From an uncultured Opitutaceae bacterium (GTDB taxonomy: Bacteria > Verrucomicrobiota > Verrucomicrobiia > Opitutales > Opitutaceae), in contig CAIOZY010000004.1 of assembly GCA_903862935.1 (NCBI GenBank), forward strand, positions 1-64,000: a stretch of 64,000 bases of DNA. The letters run 5' to 3'. Positions 18,806 to 28,853 of the stretch are shown here, piece after piece. Positions within the stretch are counted from its first letter, which is position 1. Every line of letters starts with the position of its first letter. The notes under the pieces were generated by a model, which made no database searches, was not told the origin of the DNA, and saw only the letters and a program-made list of their open reading frames with translations. The translations under genes were made by a program, and so were the position numbers.

Positions 18806-21800
18806 TTGCGTGGTATTCGCCATTCCAATGATGGGGTAATTCCGCCACCGCAGCCCGTGAAATATCCCCAACACATGAATGCATGCTACCCTCCCCTCGT
18901 CTCACGGAGATTCGATCACGCCAAGAGACCAAGGGTTCAGGCACCACGCCAGCACAGGGTACTGTTCTGGACAGCGGCCCTGGTATTAAGCCCCTTAGTT
19001 GCGGTGCCGTTCTCCCACGCCCAACAGGCCACCGCAACTGTGACCGTCGGGACCAACCCCTGGGGCATCGCGGTGAACCCGCTCACCAACAAAGTCTACG
19101 TCGCAAACTACGCCGGCAATGTGACGATGATCGATGGCGTTACTAATTCCCCGACGACGATAGGTGTGGGGGGTAGCCACCCCCTTGGGGTGGCCGTAAA
19201 CCCGGCCACCAACAAGATCTACGTGGGCAACTTCGGCACTAACACCGTGTCCGTGATCGACGGGGCCACCAACTCAGTGACTGCAATCCTGACCGTGGGG
19301 GTGGCGGGGAGCGCCCCCATATCCGTTGCGGTGAACTCGGTCACCAACAAGGTCTATGTGGCAAACCAGAGCAGCGGCACGGTAGCCGTGATCAACGGAG
19401 CCGATAACACCGTCGCAACCGTGGCTGTAGGATCGAGCCCCGCCATGGTCGCGGTGAACCCGGTCACCAACAAGATCTATGTCGCTAACCAGAACAGCAA
19501 CACGGTGACCGTCATCAACGGGGCCGACAACTCCACCTCCACCGTCACGACCGGAACGAACCCCCGGGTCATCGCCGTGAATCCCGTGACCAACAAGATC
19601 TACGTCGGCAACCAGGACGGCACCGTAACGGCGATCAACGGGGCGGATAATTCGACGGTTTCCATCACGGCATCGGCCTATGGGATCGCGGCGAACCCGG
19701 TGACCAACAAGGTCTATGCGGTCGACGGCAGCGCAGGCACCGTGACCGTGATCAACGGGGCCGACAACTCCACCTCCACCGTCACGGCGGGATCATCACC
19801 GTCGTTTGTCACCGTGAACCCGGTGACTAACACCATCTATGTATCCAATGTGGGCGGCAACGTTACCGTGATCGACGGGGCCACCAACGCGACCTCCACG
19901 GTGGCTGCGGGCACCAATCCCAAGGTCATCACGGTCAACCCGGTCACCAACAAGGTCTACGTCGCCAATTACGGAGGCAGGAACGTGACCGTGATCGACG
20001 GGGCCCAAAACTCCACGGCAACGGTCGCCGTGGGGGCCGACGCCCGCGTCGTGACCGTGAACCCGGTGACGAACAAGGCCTACGTCATTAACCAGAGCAG
20101 TAAGAAGGTGACGGTGATCGACGGGGCCACGAACACGACCTCCACGGTAAACGTCGGTGTCGCCCCGGTCGCCATGGCGGCAAACCCCTCTACCAACAGG
20201 GTCTATGTCGCCAACTACACGAGCGCAACGGTGACGGTGATCGACGGGGCCACCAACACGACCTCCACGGTTGCAGCAGGAGCCGGAGCCAATTCGATCG
20301 CGGTAAATCCGGTCACAAACAAGATCTACGTCGCCAATGCGGGCTCCGGAACCGTGACGGTGATAGACGGGGCCACCAGCGCGACCTCCACCGTCAGCGT
20401 GGGCAACGCTGGGGAGGTCGCCGTCAATCCCGTAACCAACAAGATCTACGTCACCAATCACCTCACCAACGGGCTGACGGTGATAGACGGGGCCACCAAC
20501 ACCGCCACCACCGTTGCCGGGGGTGATGGCGCCTATTCCATAGCGATCAACTCGGTGACGAACAGGATCTACGTAGCCGACGACAACACAATCGGCGCCG
20601 TGATCGTCTTCGACGGGGCCACCAACGCGATCATCGCCACCGTAACGGTGGGCGACCACCCCCTGGGGATCGCCGTGAATTCGGTAACCAACAAGATCTA
20701 CGTCACCAACCAGAACAGCAACACCGTCTCGGTGATCGACGGGGCCACGAATTCCGCAGTCACCCTGAGTGCCGGAACCAACCCGAATGCGATCACGGTT
20801 AACCCGGTTACCAACAAGATTTACGTCGCCAACGAAAACAGCGGAAACGTGACGGTGATCGACGGGGCGACCAATACCACCTTCGCCGTAGCCGCCGGCA
20901 CCGCCCCATGGGCCATAGCGGTGAACCCCGTGACCAACACGGTCTACAACGTCAATCTCACGAGCGGAAACGTGACGGTGATATCCGAGCAACAGGTCCA
21001 GACCGTCCCGTTGAGCGCCAGCATCACCTCGCTCCCCGGAAATCAAACCGCCAGCCAGACCCCTTTGCTTACGTTCACCGCGGCAAGCACGTTCAGCCCG
21101 TCCACACCACCACCCCAAAACATCTTCTTCCAGGTGGACACCTGGCAGGGCTCCTGGACCCGGGCGACAGCCTCCGGCGGCTCGTCGTGCACCGGCACGA
21201 CCACGACGCTTCAACCGGGACTCCACATCGTCTACGCCTATGCTGACGACGGCCAGGAGGCGACCTCGACCCAAGCAGCCTCGCCGCTTATCAGCAGCAT
21301 TGTCGCCTACGAGTTCCTCGTGATACCCACGCATTTCTCCGTCAGCGCCCCGGCTAGCCCAGGCTATGGGTCGGCGGCAAACATCACGGTGACGGCGCAG
21401 GACGCGTCCAACGCCACGGTGACGACTTATTCGGGAACGGTCCACCTGACCAGCACCGACGGTGCGGTCGTATTGCCTGCCGACAGCACCCTCACCTCAG
21501 GTGTCGGAACCTTCAGCGTCACGTTCGAGACCCTGGGCGCGCAAACCGTGACCGCAACCGACACGGTCACATCGTCGATCACGGGATCGGCTTCGGTCAC
21601 CGTTGCAAAGGGGACGCCGACCATCACCTGGAACACTCCGTCCGCGATTTCCTACGGGACGGCGATCTCGGCCACCCAGCTTAATGCGACAGCCAGCGTG
21701 GGCGGTGCCCTCACCTATTCCCCGACAAGCGGGACCATCTTGGACGCGGGAGCGCAAACGCTTGAGGCGCGTTTTGTGCCGTCGGACCTAGCCCACTACA

Positions 21801-24043
21801 ACACAGCGACCGCCTCGATCTCGCTGGAGGTTGCGAAGGTCCCCGCGACCCTGGCCTTGGGCAATCTCACGCAGACCTATGATGGTGCGGCCAAAGCCAT
21901 ATCGGTTCAGACAACGCCAGCGGGACTGAGCGTGAGCATTATCTACGTAGGAGCTGGCGGCGCGCCCGTCAAACCCGGCCAGTATACGGTGAGGGTGAGC
22001 GTGCTCGATTCGGATTACTGGGGTGCGGCAACGGCAACGATGACCATAAACCCGGCAAGCCAGACGATCTCGTTCCCGGCGGTGGGGGCGCTCGTCGGGG
22101 TTCCGGTGAGCCTGCTGGCGACGGCCAGTTCCGGGCTGCCGGTGAGCTTCTTGCTTGTCAGCGGCAACGCGACGCTCTCGGGAGGCACTCTGACCATCAA
22201 CGACACAACGCCGGTAACCGTTCAGGCGAGCCAGGCCGGCAACGGCTCCTACCAGGCCGCAGCAAGCGTCACCCAAACGGTTTCGGCCTCCGCGAGCAAG
22301 CAGCCCCAGACGATTTCCTTTACCCAGCCGGCGGACCAGCAGACGACCTCCGGGCCGGTCACCCTGGTCGCAAGCTCCAGCTCGGGATTGCCGGTGGCCT
22401 TCAGCCTGCTGAGCGGACCGGCGACCCTGAGTGGCAACGTCGCGACCCTGACCGGGGCCCCGGGCACCGTGACCGTGCAGGCGAGCCAAACCGGCAACGG
22501 CATCTACCAAGCTGCGCCCAGCCTGACCATCAGCTTCAAGGTCGTCGCCCCGGGTCCGCAGACCTACTTTGGGCACACCGGCAACTCCTCGGGCTCCTCG
22601 ATTGGAACGGGGTTGCACGCCGAGGCCTCCGGGGCGTCTGGGATAAACCTCGCCGCCTATGTGGCCGGCGACAACAGCAGCGGCACCCTGATTGGCTACC
22701 TGAGTGCCCAGTCCCAGGGATTCTCGGTGAGTTTTCCCATCGACTCCCAGGGGAACTTCACGGCCTCGACCACGGCGCTCACGGGCTCCGCTACGGCTGG
22801 TCCAACCCTCACCTTCGTCGGCCGGGTCGCCAACGCTGTAATCACGGGATCCATCTCCGAACTCGGTCTGCCCTTCTCAGCCACGCTGGACCCGCCGACC
22901 GGTCCGTCCTCAGCAATCGCAGGCCTCTACCGGAGTTCGTCACTCGCCTCGTCCGCAGGCACCACCTACTCGATCGTGGGTACCCAGGGCGAGGTCTACG
23001 TCCTGGCAGTAACCCCGGGCCTGGTGACGGGCGGCCCAGGCACGGTCGCCTCGAACAACGTTTTCTCGGTGTCGACCGCCCAATCGGTGACGATCACAGG
23101 CTCGGTCGATCCCGTTTCAACGATCGTCACCGGTTCCCTCACCCTGCCTGCGGGCGGAGTCGTGTCCTATTCGGGTCTCCCGAGCACGACGCCTCGGACC
23201 GACAAGCTGGTCAACCTCTCCTCCCGAGGCCTTGTCGGGGCCGATCCGGGCGGCCTTGTTGCGGGCTTCTTCATCGGGGGCCAGGGCTCGAAGCAGGTCC
23301 TCCTGCGCGCCATCGGGCCGACTCTGGCCTCATTCGGGATCTCCGGGGCCCTCACAAGCCCCGTCCTTCGTCTCTATGACAGTTCCGGGGCTCTCCTATT
23401 GACCAACGCGGTCTGGGGCGGATCCCTGGGCCTTGCCACAACCTTTATCCAGGCCGGCGCTTTTCCGCTTCCTGCGGGAAGTTCCGACTCGGCCGCAGTT
23501 GCAACCCTGCAGCCCGGGTCCTACACGGCCCAGGCGACTGGTCTTTCCGGCTCAACCGGCATTGCCCTGATCGAGATCTACGACATCAGCGGCAGCTCGC
23601 AACCGTGGGCGCTTCGGGTGATCAACAGCTCCACCCGGGGCATGGTTGCCGCTGGGTCCGGAGCCCTCGTCAGCGGCTTCGTCGTCAGCGGAAACTCGCC
23701 CAAGAAAGTGCTCGTCCGGGGCATCGGCCCGACCCTGTTGGCCTCCTTCAACCTCTCCGGGACCCTGGCTGACCCCTTCCTCCAGATCTACGACGCCAAG
23801 GGCTCCCTGGTTGCCCAGAACGACAACTGGGGAACCCCGGTACCCGTCGGCTCGTCCCAGTCCGCCGCCACCGCTGCGGAGATCGCCGCAGGCGCAACCG
23901 CCGTTGGAACCTTCCCCCTGGTAACGGCGAGCAAGGACTCGGCCTTAATTACAACTCTCGCCCCAGGCGCCTACACCGCCCAGCTCTCCAGTGTTGGAGG
24001 TGCAACTGGCACGGCCCTAATCGAAGTCTACGAGATTCCCTGA
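18806..24043 (+). CDS. Giant secreted YVTN-type beta-propeller protein with MBG/Ig-like domains and tandem C-terminal modules
   Basis: 1745 aa; about 16 tandem ~41-aa repeats 'AVNPVTNKIYVANxxSxxVTVIDGATNxTxTVxxGxxPxxI'; MBG-like 'GTPTITWNTPSAISYGTAISATQLNATA'; two C-terminal modules ending ALIEIYDI and ALIEVYEIP. Confidence 0.85.
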   Translation: MRGIRHSNDGVIPPPQPVKYPQHMNACYPPLVSRRFDHAKRPRVQAPRQHRVLFWTAALVLSPLVAVPFSHAQQATATVTVGTNPWGIAVNPLTNKVYVANYAGNVTMIDGVTNSPTTIGVGGSHPLGVAVNPATNKIYVGNFGTNTVSVIDGATNSVTAILTVGVAGSAPISVAVNSVTNKVYVANQSSGTVAVINGADNTVATVAVGSSPAMVAVNPVTNKIYVANQNSNTVTVINGADNSTSTVTTGTNPRVIAVNPVTNKIYVGNQDGTVTAINGADNSTVSITASAYGIAANPVTNKVYAVDGSAGTVTVINGADNSTSTVTAGSSPSFVTVNPVTNTIYVSNVGGNVTVIDGATNATSTVAAGTNPKVITVNPVTNKVYVANYGGRNVTVIDGAQNSTATVAVGADARVVTVNPVTNKAYVINQSSKKVTVIDGATNTTSTVNVGVAPVAMAANPSTNRVYVANYTSATVTVIDGATNTTSTVAAGAGANSIAVNPVTNKIYVANAGSGTVTVIDGATSATSTVSVGNAGEVAVNPVTNKIYVTNHLTNGLTVIDGATNTATTVAGGDGAYSIAINSVTNRIYVADDNTIGAVIVFDGATNAIIATVTVGDHPLGIAVNSVTNKIYVTNQNSNTVSVIDGATNSAVTLSAGTNPNAITVNPVTNKIYVANENSGNVTVIDGATNTTFAVAAGTAPWAIAVNPVTNTVYNVNLTSGNVTVISEQQVQTVPLSASITSLPGNQTASQTPLLTFTAASTFSPSTPPPQNIFFQVDTWQGSWTRATASGGSSCTGTTTTLQPGLHIVYAYADDGQEATSTQAASPLISSIVAYEFLVIPTHFSVSAPASPGYGSAANITVTAQDASNATVTTYSGTVHLTSTDGAVVLPADSTLTSGVGTFSVTFETLGAQTVTATDTVTSSITGSASVTVAKGTPTITWNTPSAISYGTAISATQLNATASVGGALTYSPTSGTILDAGAQTLEARFVPSDLAHYNTATASISLEVAKVPATLALGNLTQTYDGAAKAISVQTTPAGLSVSIIYVGAGGAPVKPGQYTVRVSVLDSDYWGAATATMTINPASQTISFPAVGALVGVPVSLLATASSGLPVSFLLVSGNATLSGGTLTINDTTPVTVQASQAGNGSYQAAASVTQTVSASASKQPQTISFTQPADQQTTSGPVTLVASSSSGLPVAFSLLSGPATLSGNVATLTGAPGTVTVQASQTGNGIYQAAPSLTISFKVVAPGPQTYFGHTGNSSGSSIGTGLHAEASGASGINLAAYVAGDNSSGTLIGYLSAQSQGFSVSFPIDSQGNFTASTTALTGSATAGPTLTFVGRVANAVITGSISELGLPFSATLDPPTGPSSAIAGLYRSSSLASSAGTTYSIVGTQGEVYVLAVTPGLVTGGPGTVASNNVFSVSTAQSVTITGSVDPVSTIVTGSLTLPAGGVVSYSGLPSTTPRTDKLVNLSSRGLVGADPGGLVAGFFIGGQGSKQVLLRAIGPTLASFGISGALTSPVLRLYDSSGALLLTNAVWGGSLGLATTFIQAGAFPLPAGSSDSAAVATLQPGSYTAQATGLSGSTGIALIEIYDISGSSQPWALRVINSSTRGMVAAGSGALVSGFVVSGNSPKKVLVRGIGPTLLASFNLSGTLADPFLQIYDAKGSLVAQNDNWGTPVPVGSSQSAATAAEIAAGATAVGTFPLVTASKDSALITTLAPGAYTAQLSSVGGATGTALIEVYEIP
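19041..20985 (+). repeat. Tandem coding repeats of the YVTN beta-propeller (~41 codons, about 16 copies)
   Basis: Recurrent DNA core 'gtgaacccggtgaccaacaagatctacgtcgccaac' and 'gtgaccgtgatcgacggggccaccaac'. Confidence 0.9.
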
Positions 24044-24080
24044 TCTAGCTGCGCGCGTTGGGCGGACTCTTGCCGCTCGG

Positions 24081-25076
24081 TTAGGGGCTGTAGGTGATCT
24101 CGCGCCCGTCCCGCGTGCGGACAACAAGGGAGCTGCCCTGCGAGAACCGGATCTGGCCGTAATCCTCCCCCTCGACGGGGGTCAGCGACTTCACGTACTT
24201 GTCGGGGCCGACAAGCTGGTCCAGGCGCACGGTCGAAACACCGTTTTCCAGATAGAACTGGTCTGCTGCGGCCGAGAGCTGCCGCAGGTTATTGAGGACC
24301 GCCTTGTCCCGGCTGACCTGAGAAATCCTCTCAAACGCGGTCCAGGTCCTGATCGCAACACCGCCCGCGGTCAGGATCCCTAAGACAGCAAGGACAAGCA
24401 GGACGAAAACGCGGATGGAGATGTTCCTCCTGGGGGCGCCCGCCCGCGAATCCGCTTCCCTGGATTGGACCTTGGCCTCAACGACGCGCGGCTCGGGCTG
24501 CGCCAAAGGCCGCGCGGCGGGTTTCACGACCGGCTGAACCTGAACCCTCGTTACGGGCAGGACGGGGGGCGCCGGCGCGACCTGCGGCTCGAGGGCCGGG
24601 GCGAGCAGGCGCTCGATGTGGGCAATGATCAGGTTAACATCGGAGTTAAAGTGCGGATCGGAACGGATCGAGGCCCCGTTCCGGAACGAGAGTTCCCGGA
24701 TCGACTCCGGCAGTTCGTTCGGGGCCGGATGCTGGGCGTCGTGGACGAGCACGGGGATCACCCGGACATCCCGCTTCATCGCCGAATGGATCTCGATCTG
24801 CACATGGTCGAGCTCGTCGTCGATCCGGCGCCCCCCCGCCGCGTTCTTCGCGCTCAGCCACTCGCGGCCAATGACGACGATCAGGGCGGAGCACTGCCGG
24901 ATCGTGGAGTCGATGTGGACCCTGAAGTCGGCTCCGAGCGGGATCGAGTCGACGTCCTTGAACACCGTGTCCCGCCCGAAGCGGGCGACAAGCCGGTCAT
25001 AGAAACGCCCGGTGATGTCCGCCGAGTCCGAACGGCGGTAGCAGATGAAGAGTTTCCCGGTGGCAGGGGCGCCCAC
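24081..25076 (-). CDS. TIR-domain protein with TM segment and pseudopilin-like C-terminal domain
   Basis: KLFICYRRSDSADITGRFYDRLVARFGRDTVFKDVDSIPLGADFR..ALIVVIGREWL..VQIEIHSAMKRDVRVIPVLV (TIR); TM 'VFVLLVLAVLGILTAGGVAIRTW'; tail 'DKAVLNNLRQLSAAADQFYLENGVSTVRLDQLVGPDKYVKSLTPVEGEDY'. Probable GTG start at 25076; ORF remains open to 25271. Confidence 0.8.
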   Translation of the reverse strand: MGAPATGKLFICYRRSDSADITGRFYDRLVARFGRDTVFKDVDSIPLGADFRVHIDSTIRQCSALIVVIGREWLSAKNAAGGRRIDDELDHVQIEIHSAMKRDVRVIPVLVHDAQHPAPNELPESIRELSFRNGASIRSDPHFNSDVNLIIAHIERLLAPALEPQVAPAPPVLPVTRVQVQPVVKPAARPLAQPEPRVVEAKVQSREADSRAGAPRRNISIRVFVLLVLAVLGILTAGGVAIRTWTAFERISQVSRDKAVLNNLRQLSAAADQFYLENGVSTVRLDQLVGPDKYVKSLTPVEGEDYGQIRFSQGSSLVVRTRDGREITYSP

Positions 25077-25231
25077 AGGATCCAGCAAAGCGGGCCCCGG
25101 AATTCCTGGCAAGTGCCGTCGCGGGCGGGAAGGGCCCGGGGCTTTCCCCCAAAGCTCGCGCCCCAGGATGATGGCTGCAGTTAAGGACTGCCACTCCGCC
25201 AAAATCGTGCTCCAATCTCCCGCCCTCCCCA

Positions 25232-25852
25232 ATGAGTTCCAACAACCCCGGCCCCTCGGCCCCAACGCCACGCCTCTCGCGGCCTGTCGCCTTGGCCCTG
25301 ATCGGCGCCCTGCTTCTAATCGTGGCAGCCCTGCTCGCCGCGAACGGCACCTCCTGGCAGGAACTGCGGCTGCCCCTTCGGGTCACGGCACGGATTGCCT
25401 TAGCGCTGTTCGTTGTGGCGTTCGCAGCCCCGGGCGTGCCTCTCCTGAGGTCCTGGCAGCCGACCGCCGCCCTGGCCTTCGCCGGCAGCCACTTCATCCA
25501 CCTGGGCCTGATCGTGGCCCGGGCCGGCGTGGGGCATCGGCTCGCAATCCTGGAGGACTTTCTCGGGATCATCGCCTACGCCGCCGTGGCCTTCATCGGC
25601 TGGCGGGCATGGAAGAGCGGGGCGCAGGGTCCCCTGCGCTCCTGGATGCCCTATGCCGACAGCGCGGCCTACTGGGTAGTCTGGGCCACCTTCGCCGAGA
25701 TGTACTGGGGAGCCATCCGGGCTCCGTTTAGTTCGGTTGACTGGACCTATCCCGTCCTCCTGGGCGAACTCGCTCTCGCTGCCGCCCTGCGCCTCGGCGG
25801 GCCGTATCTGTTCCGCAGGGGCACCTCCGGGGCGGCTGGCGGACCGTCCTGA
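25232..25852 (+). CDS. Multi-pass membrane protein of unknown function
   Basis: 206 aa with about six hydrophobic segments; no family confidently recognised. Confidence 0.55.
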   Translation: MSSNNPGPSAPTPRLSRPVALALIGALLLIVAALLAANGTSWQELRLPLRVTARIALALFVVAFAAPGVPLLRSWQPTAALAFAGSHFIHLGLIVARAGVGHRLAILEDFLGIIAYAAVAFIGWRAWKSGAQGPLRSWMPYADSAAYWVVWATFAEMYWGAIRAPFSSVDWTYPVLLGELALAAALRLGGPYLFRRGTSGAAGGPS

Positions 25853-26093
25853 AATTTCCGTAGTTTCAGAGGGCGCATCTCGGCGGCAGGGAGGAGTCCG
25901 CTGCCCAAAGGGAATCGGGTCATTCCTCCTGAAGCGGCGGACCATGGGCACCCACCAAGGCCGAATAAGCTCGAACCTGCTACAGTCTGTACTCGATGAA
26001 GCCGTATTTCGCACCAACCGCACGGCCCGCAGCCGCAGGCTTCTTGGCCAACGCCTCCCGACCCAGGCGGCCATACCTTATTAGCCCCTCCTC

Positions 26094-27140
26094 ATGAACA
26101 GGCCCGCCATAACTGTTCCGGCCGACTACGCCAATTGGCTGACCGACCTCAAACAACGCATCCGCGGCGCCCGGCAGCGTGCCGTGCTGGCGGCCAACGA
26201 AGAGCAGATACGCCTCTGCCACGGCATCGGGATGGACATTTTGGATCGCCAGCGCCGACAGGGCTGGGGAGCCAAGGTGATCGATCGCCTATCCGCGGAC
26301 CTTCGACAGGCCTTCCCGGACATGAAGGGGTTCTCATCGCGCAACCTGAATTACATGAAGACCTTCGCCTAGGAATGCCCTGGCCTCCAAATTGTGCAGC
26401 AGGCTGCTGCACAATTGCCATGGTTTCACATCGTTTTGCTCATCAAAAAGATACCGGATTCAAAAACGCGCGACTGGTATGCTCGCGAAGCGCTCCGGCA
26501 ATCCTGGAGGCGTGAAACGCTCGCTCTCCAAATCAAGAGCCAACTCCACCTCCGACAAGGCTCGGCCGTCACCAACTTCGATCAGCGCCTGGCCCCGCCC
26601 CAGGCCGGGCTCGCAGCCCAGATCCTCAAGGATCCCTACCACTTCGATATCCTCGGTCTTGGAGATGAGGCGCAGGAGCGTGACATCGAAGGTGCCCTGA
26701 TGCGCCACATCACCCGCTTTCTGTTGGAGCTGGGCGCAGGCTTTTCCTTCGTCGGTCGTCAGTTCCGTCTAGAGGTCGCTGGCGACGAATTCTTCATCGA
26801 CCTGCTCTTTTACCATACCCGGCTGAAATGCTATGTGGCTGTTGAACTCAAGGCCGACGCGTTCAAGCCGGAGCACGCCGGAAAACTCAATTTTTATCTC
26901 GGCGTGGTTGATGCCCAGATCAAAGCACCAGACGACCGGCCGACAATCGGGTTACTGCTCTGCCGAACGCAGAATAGGATGGTCGCCGAATACGCACTCT
27001 CAGGGATAGGCAAACCGATCGGCGTGGCGGAATTCCAACTCGTCCGCGCGTTGCCGGAACCCCTCGACACGAATCTTCCCAGCATTCAGGAGATTGAAAC
27101 CGAGCTGTCGTTCGATCTGAAAGGAGGGGAAATACGGTAA
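26094..27140 (+). pseudogene. YhcG/DUF1016-family PDDEXK nuclease interrupted by an in-frame TAG
   Basis: ORFs 26094-26372 (DUF1016 N-domain-like, ..FSSRNLNYMKTFA) and 26394-27140 (..IVQQAAAQLPWFHIVLLIKKI..FFIDLLFYHTRLKCYVAVELKADAFKPEHAGKLNFYLGVVD) are in the same frame, separated by one TAG at 26370-26372 and no frameshift. Confidence 0.8.
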
Positions 27141-27257
27141 TTCGGTGAATTACACACCCGGATTTACAGCAAGAGATTATCTTGGAATCTGTCAGCGGGC
27201 CCGGCGGCCTTCGCGCCGGTCCGAGGCCCCTAGTAGCCCCCTATCTGAACCCCGCCC

Positions 27258-28144
27258 ATGACCCGACTTCTGATCCTTTCGGTCGCGCTCGCCGTGAGCG
27301 CCTCGGCTTCCCCTGCCCCTGCCGTCGACATCGGTTCCCGCCGCGAGCTGTTCGTCGACAACGCCCTGATCGAGCACCTGTCCGGCCGGGCCGAGTTCCG
27401 GCTTCACGAACCGGCGGACCGCGGGGTCGTCCTCAAGCACGACCTGGCCTGGAAGGGTCCGAGCTGCGGCTACCACAGTATCTTCAAGGACGGCCCGATC
27501 TACCGGATGTACTACAAGACCTGGCAGCGGACCGTGGGTCCGGGGGCGCCGGACACCCGGCGATCTTCAAGGACACGAATCCCGCGGCCGCTCCACACGC
27601 CCGCTCCAAGGCGGTCTTCCGGTCGGCCAACCCCCGCGGGATGCTCGTCTTCAAGTCCCCCGACGGGCTCCACTGGACACCGATCGCGGGCGCCCCGGTC
27701 CTAACCGACGGGGCGTTCGACTCCCAGAACCTCGCCTTCTGGGACCCCACCCGCGGCGAGTACCGGGCCTACTGGCGGTACTTCTCGGGAAACAACGAGG
27801 GCTCCGGAGGGCTCAACCCCGCCGGCGTCCGGGCGATCCGGACTGCGGTGTCGAAGGACCTGGTCCACTGGGGTCCCTCCGAGAACCTGCGCTACGTCGA
27901 CCCGCCGGCCGAGCAGCTCTACACGAACACGGTTGCCCCCTACGAGCGGGCGCCCCACATTCTGATCGGGTTGCCCGCCAGGTACGCCGACCGCGGCTGG
28001 TCGGAGTCCCTGCGCGAACTGCCAGGCCTCGAGCACCGGCTGTGGAGGGCGAAGCAGAGTGAACGGCTCGGCACCGCCGTCACCGACTCCCTGTTCATGG
28101 CGAGCTGCGACGCCGACCTCTATGCGTTCTGCTTCCAGCCCTAA
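27258..28144 (+). pseudogene. Decayed secreted hydrolase-like protein (GH32/43-like architecture)
   Basis: Signal peptide and 'VDIGSRRELFVDNALIEHLSGRAEFRLHEPADR..YHSIFKDGPIYRMYYKTWQ' in one frame; 'FKDTNPAAAPHARSKAVFRSANPRGMLVFKSPDGLHWTPI..' continues in another frame from about 27555; C-terminus ends abruptly. Confidence 0.6.
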
Positions 28145-28203
28145 GGCGTCATCGCTGTTGATCTTCCGGGCATCCCCCTGTAGGCAAGGGGCGAGGCCCG
28201 ACC

Positions 28204-28779
28204 ATGAGAACCGACACGGGGGCTAGCGACCGCGGCGTCCTACGAAGAATCACCCCCATCGCCCTGCCGCTGCTCGGGTGTCTTCTTCTGGGGACACTCC
28301 GGGCCGAGGAGCTGTTCTCCGCGCGCTGCACTCCGGCCCTCACCAAGGGCTCGCCCTCATGGGCCATCGCCGACGCAGGGGGCCGACTGGAAATCGACTA
28401 CGCCGACGCGGCCGACACGAAATTCCATGCCGTCGTCTCCGGCGCGGACGCCGAAAGGCTCCGCGGGCAGGTCGCCTCCCTCGAGCTCACCCAGGCCGAC
28501 GTCGAGATCCTCCAGTCCCGGTCGGTTATCCGATCCGACGGCAATGCAGGGGACGAGGTGGTCATCCTCCGCCCCTTTGACGGCGCCGTGTACCAGTTCC
28601 TGATCCGGGGAGCGGGGGGACTTCGCAGGGTCTCTATCGACAACCCCGACTTCGACCTGATGTACCATCCGCAGCTGAAGGAGACGGCACGCCTGAAGGT
28701 CGTCCTCGATCTGCTGGAGGTTCTTAAGGGATGGGCCAAGGCCGGGACGAACCCCAAACCGGCAGACAAGCGGGACTGA
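28204..28779 (+). CDS. Secreted hypothetical protein
   Basis: Signal-peptide-like N-terminus and protein-like composition; no family recognised. Confidence 0.45.
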   Translation: MRTDTGASDRGVLRRITPIALPLLGCLLLGTLRAEELFSARCTPALTKGSPSWAIADAGGRLEIDYADAADTKFHAVVSGADAERLRGQVASLELTQADVEILQSRSVIRSDGNAGDEVVILRPFDGAVYQFLIRGAGGLRRVSIDNPDFDLMYHPQLKETARLKVVLDLLEVLKGWAKAGTNPKPADKRD

Positions 28780-28853
28780 GTGGCACCCAGGTCCACCGGA
28801 AGACATCAGCGGACCCATCCCGCCTGAAGGCTGTCAAACCCGAGGTTAACCCA

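Noticed and set aside
19041-20985. Possible CRISPR-like or satellite array
   Set aside because: Repeats are in frame, ~41 codons long, encode YVTN blades and have no unique-spacer structure.
19796-21445. 549-aa minus-strand repetitive ORF ('GGPVDHRHV..GDVDLVG')
   Set aside because: Antisense image of the beta-propeller repeats; periodicity is explained by the plus-strand protein.
24081-26372. TIR and YhcG genes as one defence island
   Set aside because: They are on opposite strands and separated by an unrelated membrane-protein gene, with no recognised partner genes; proximity alone is not enough.
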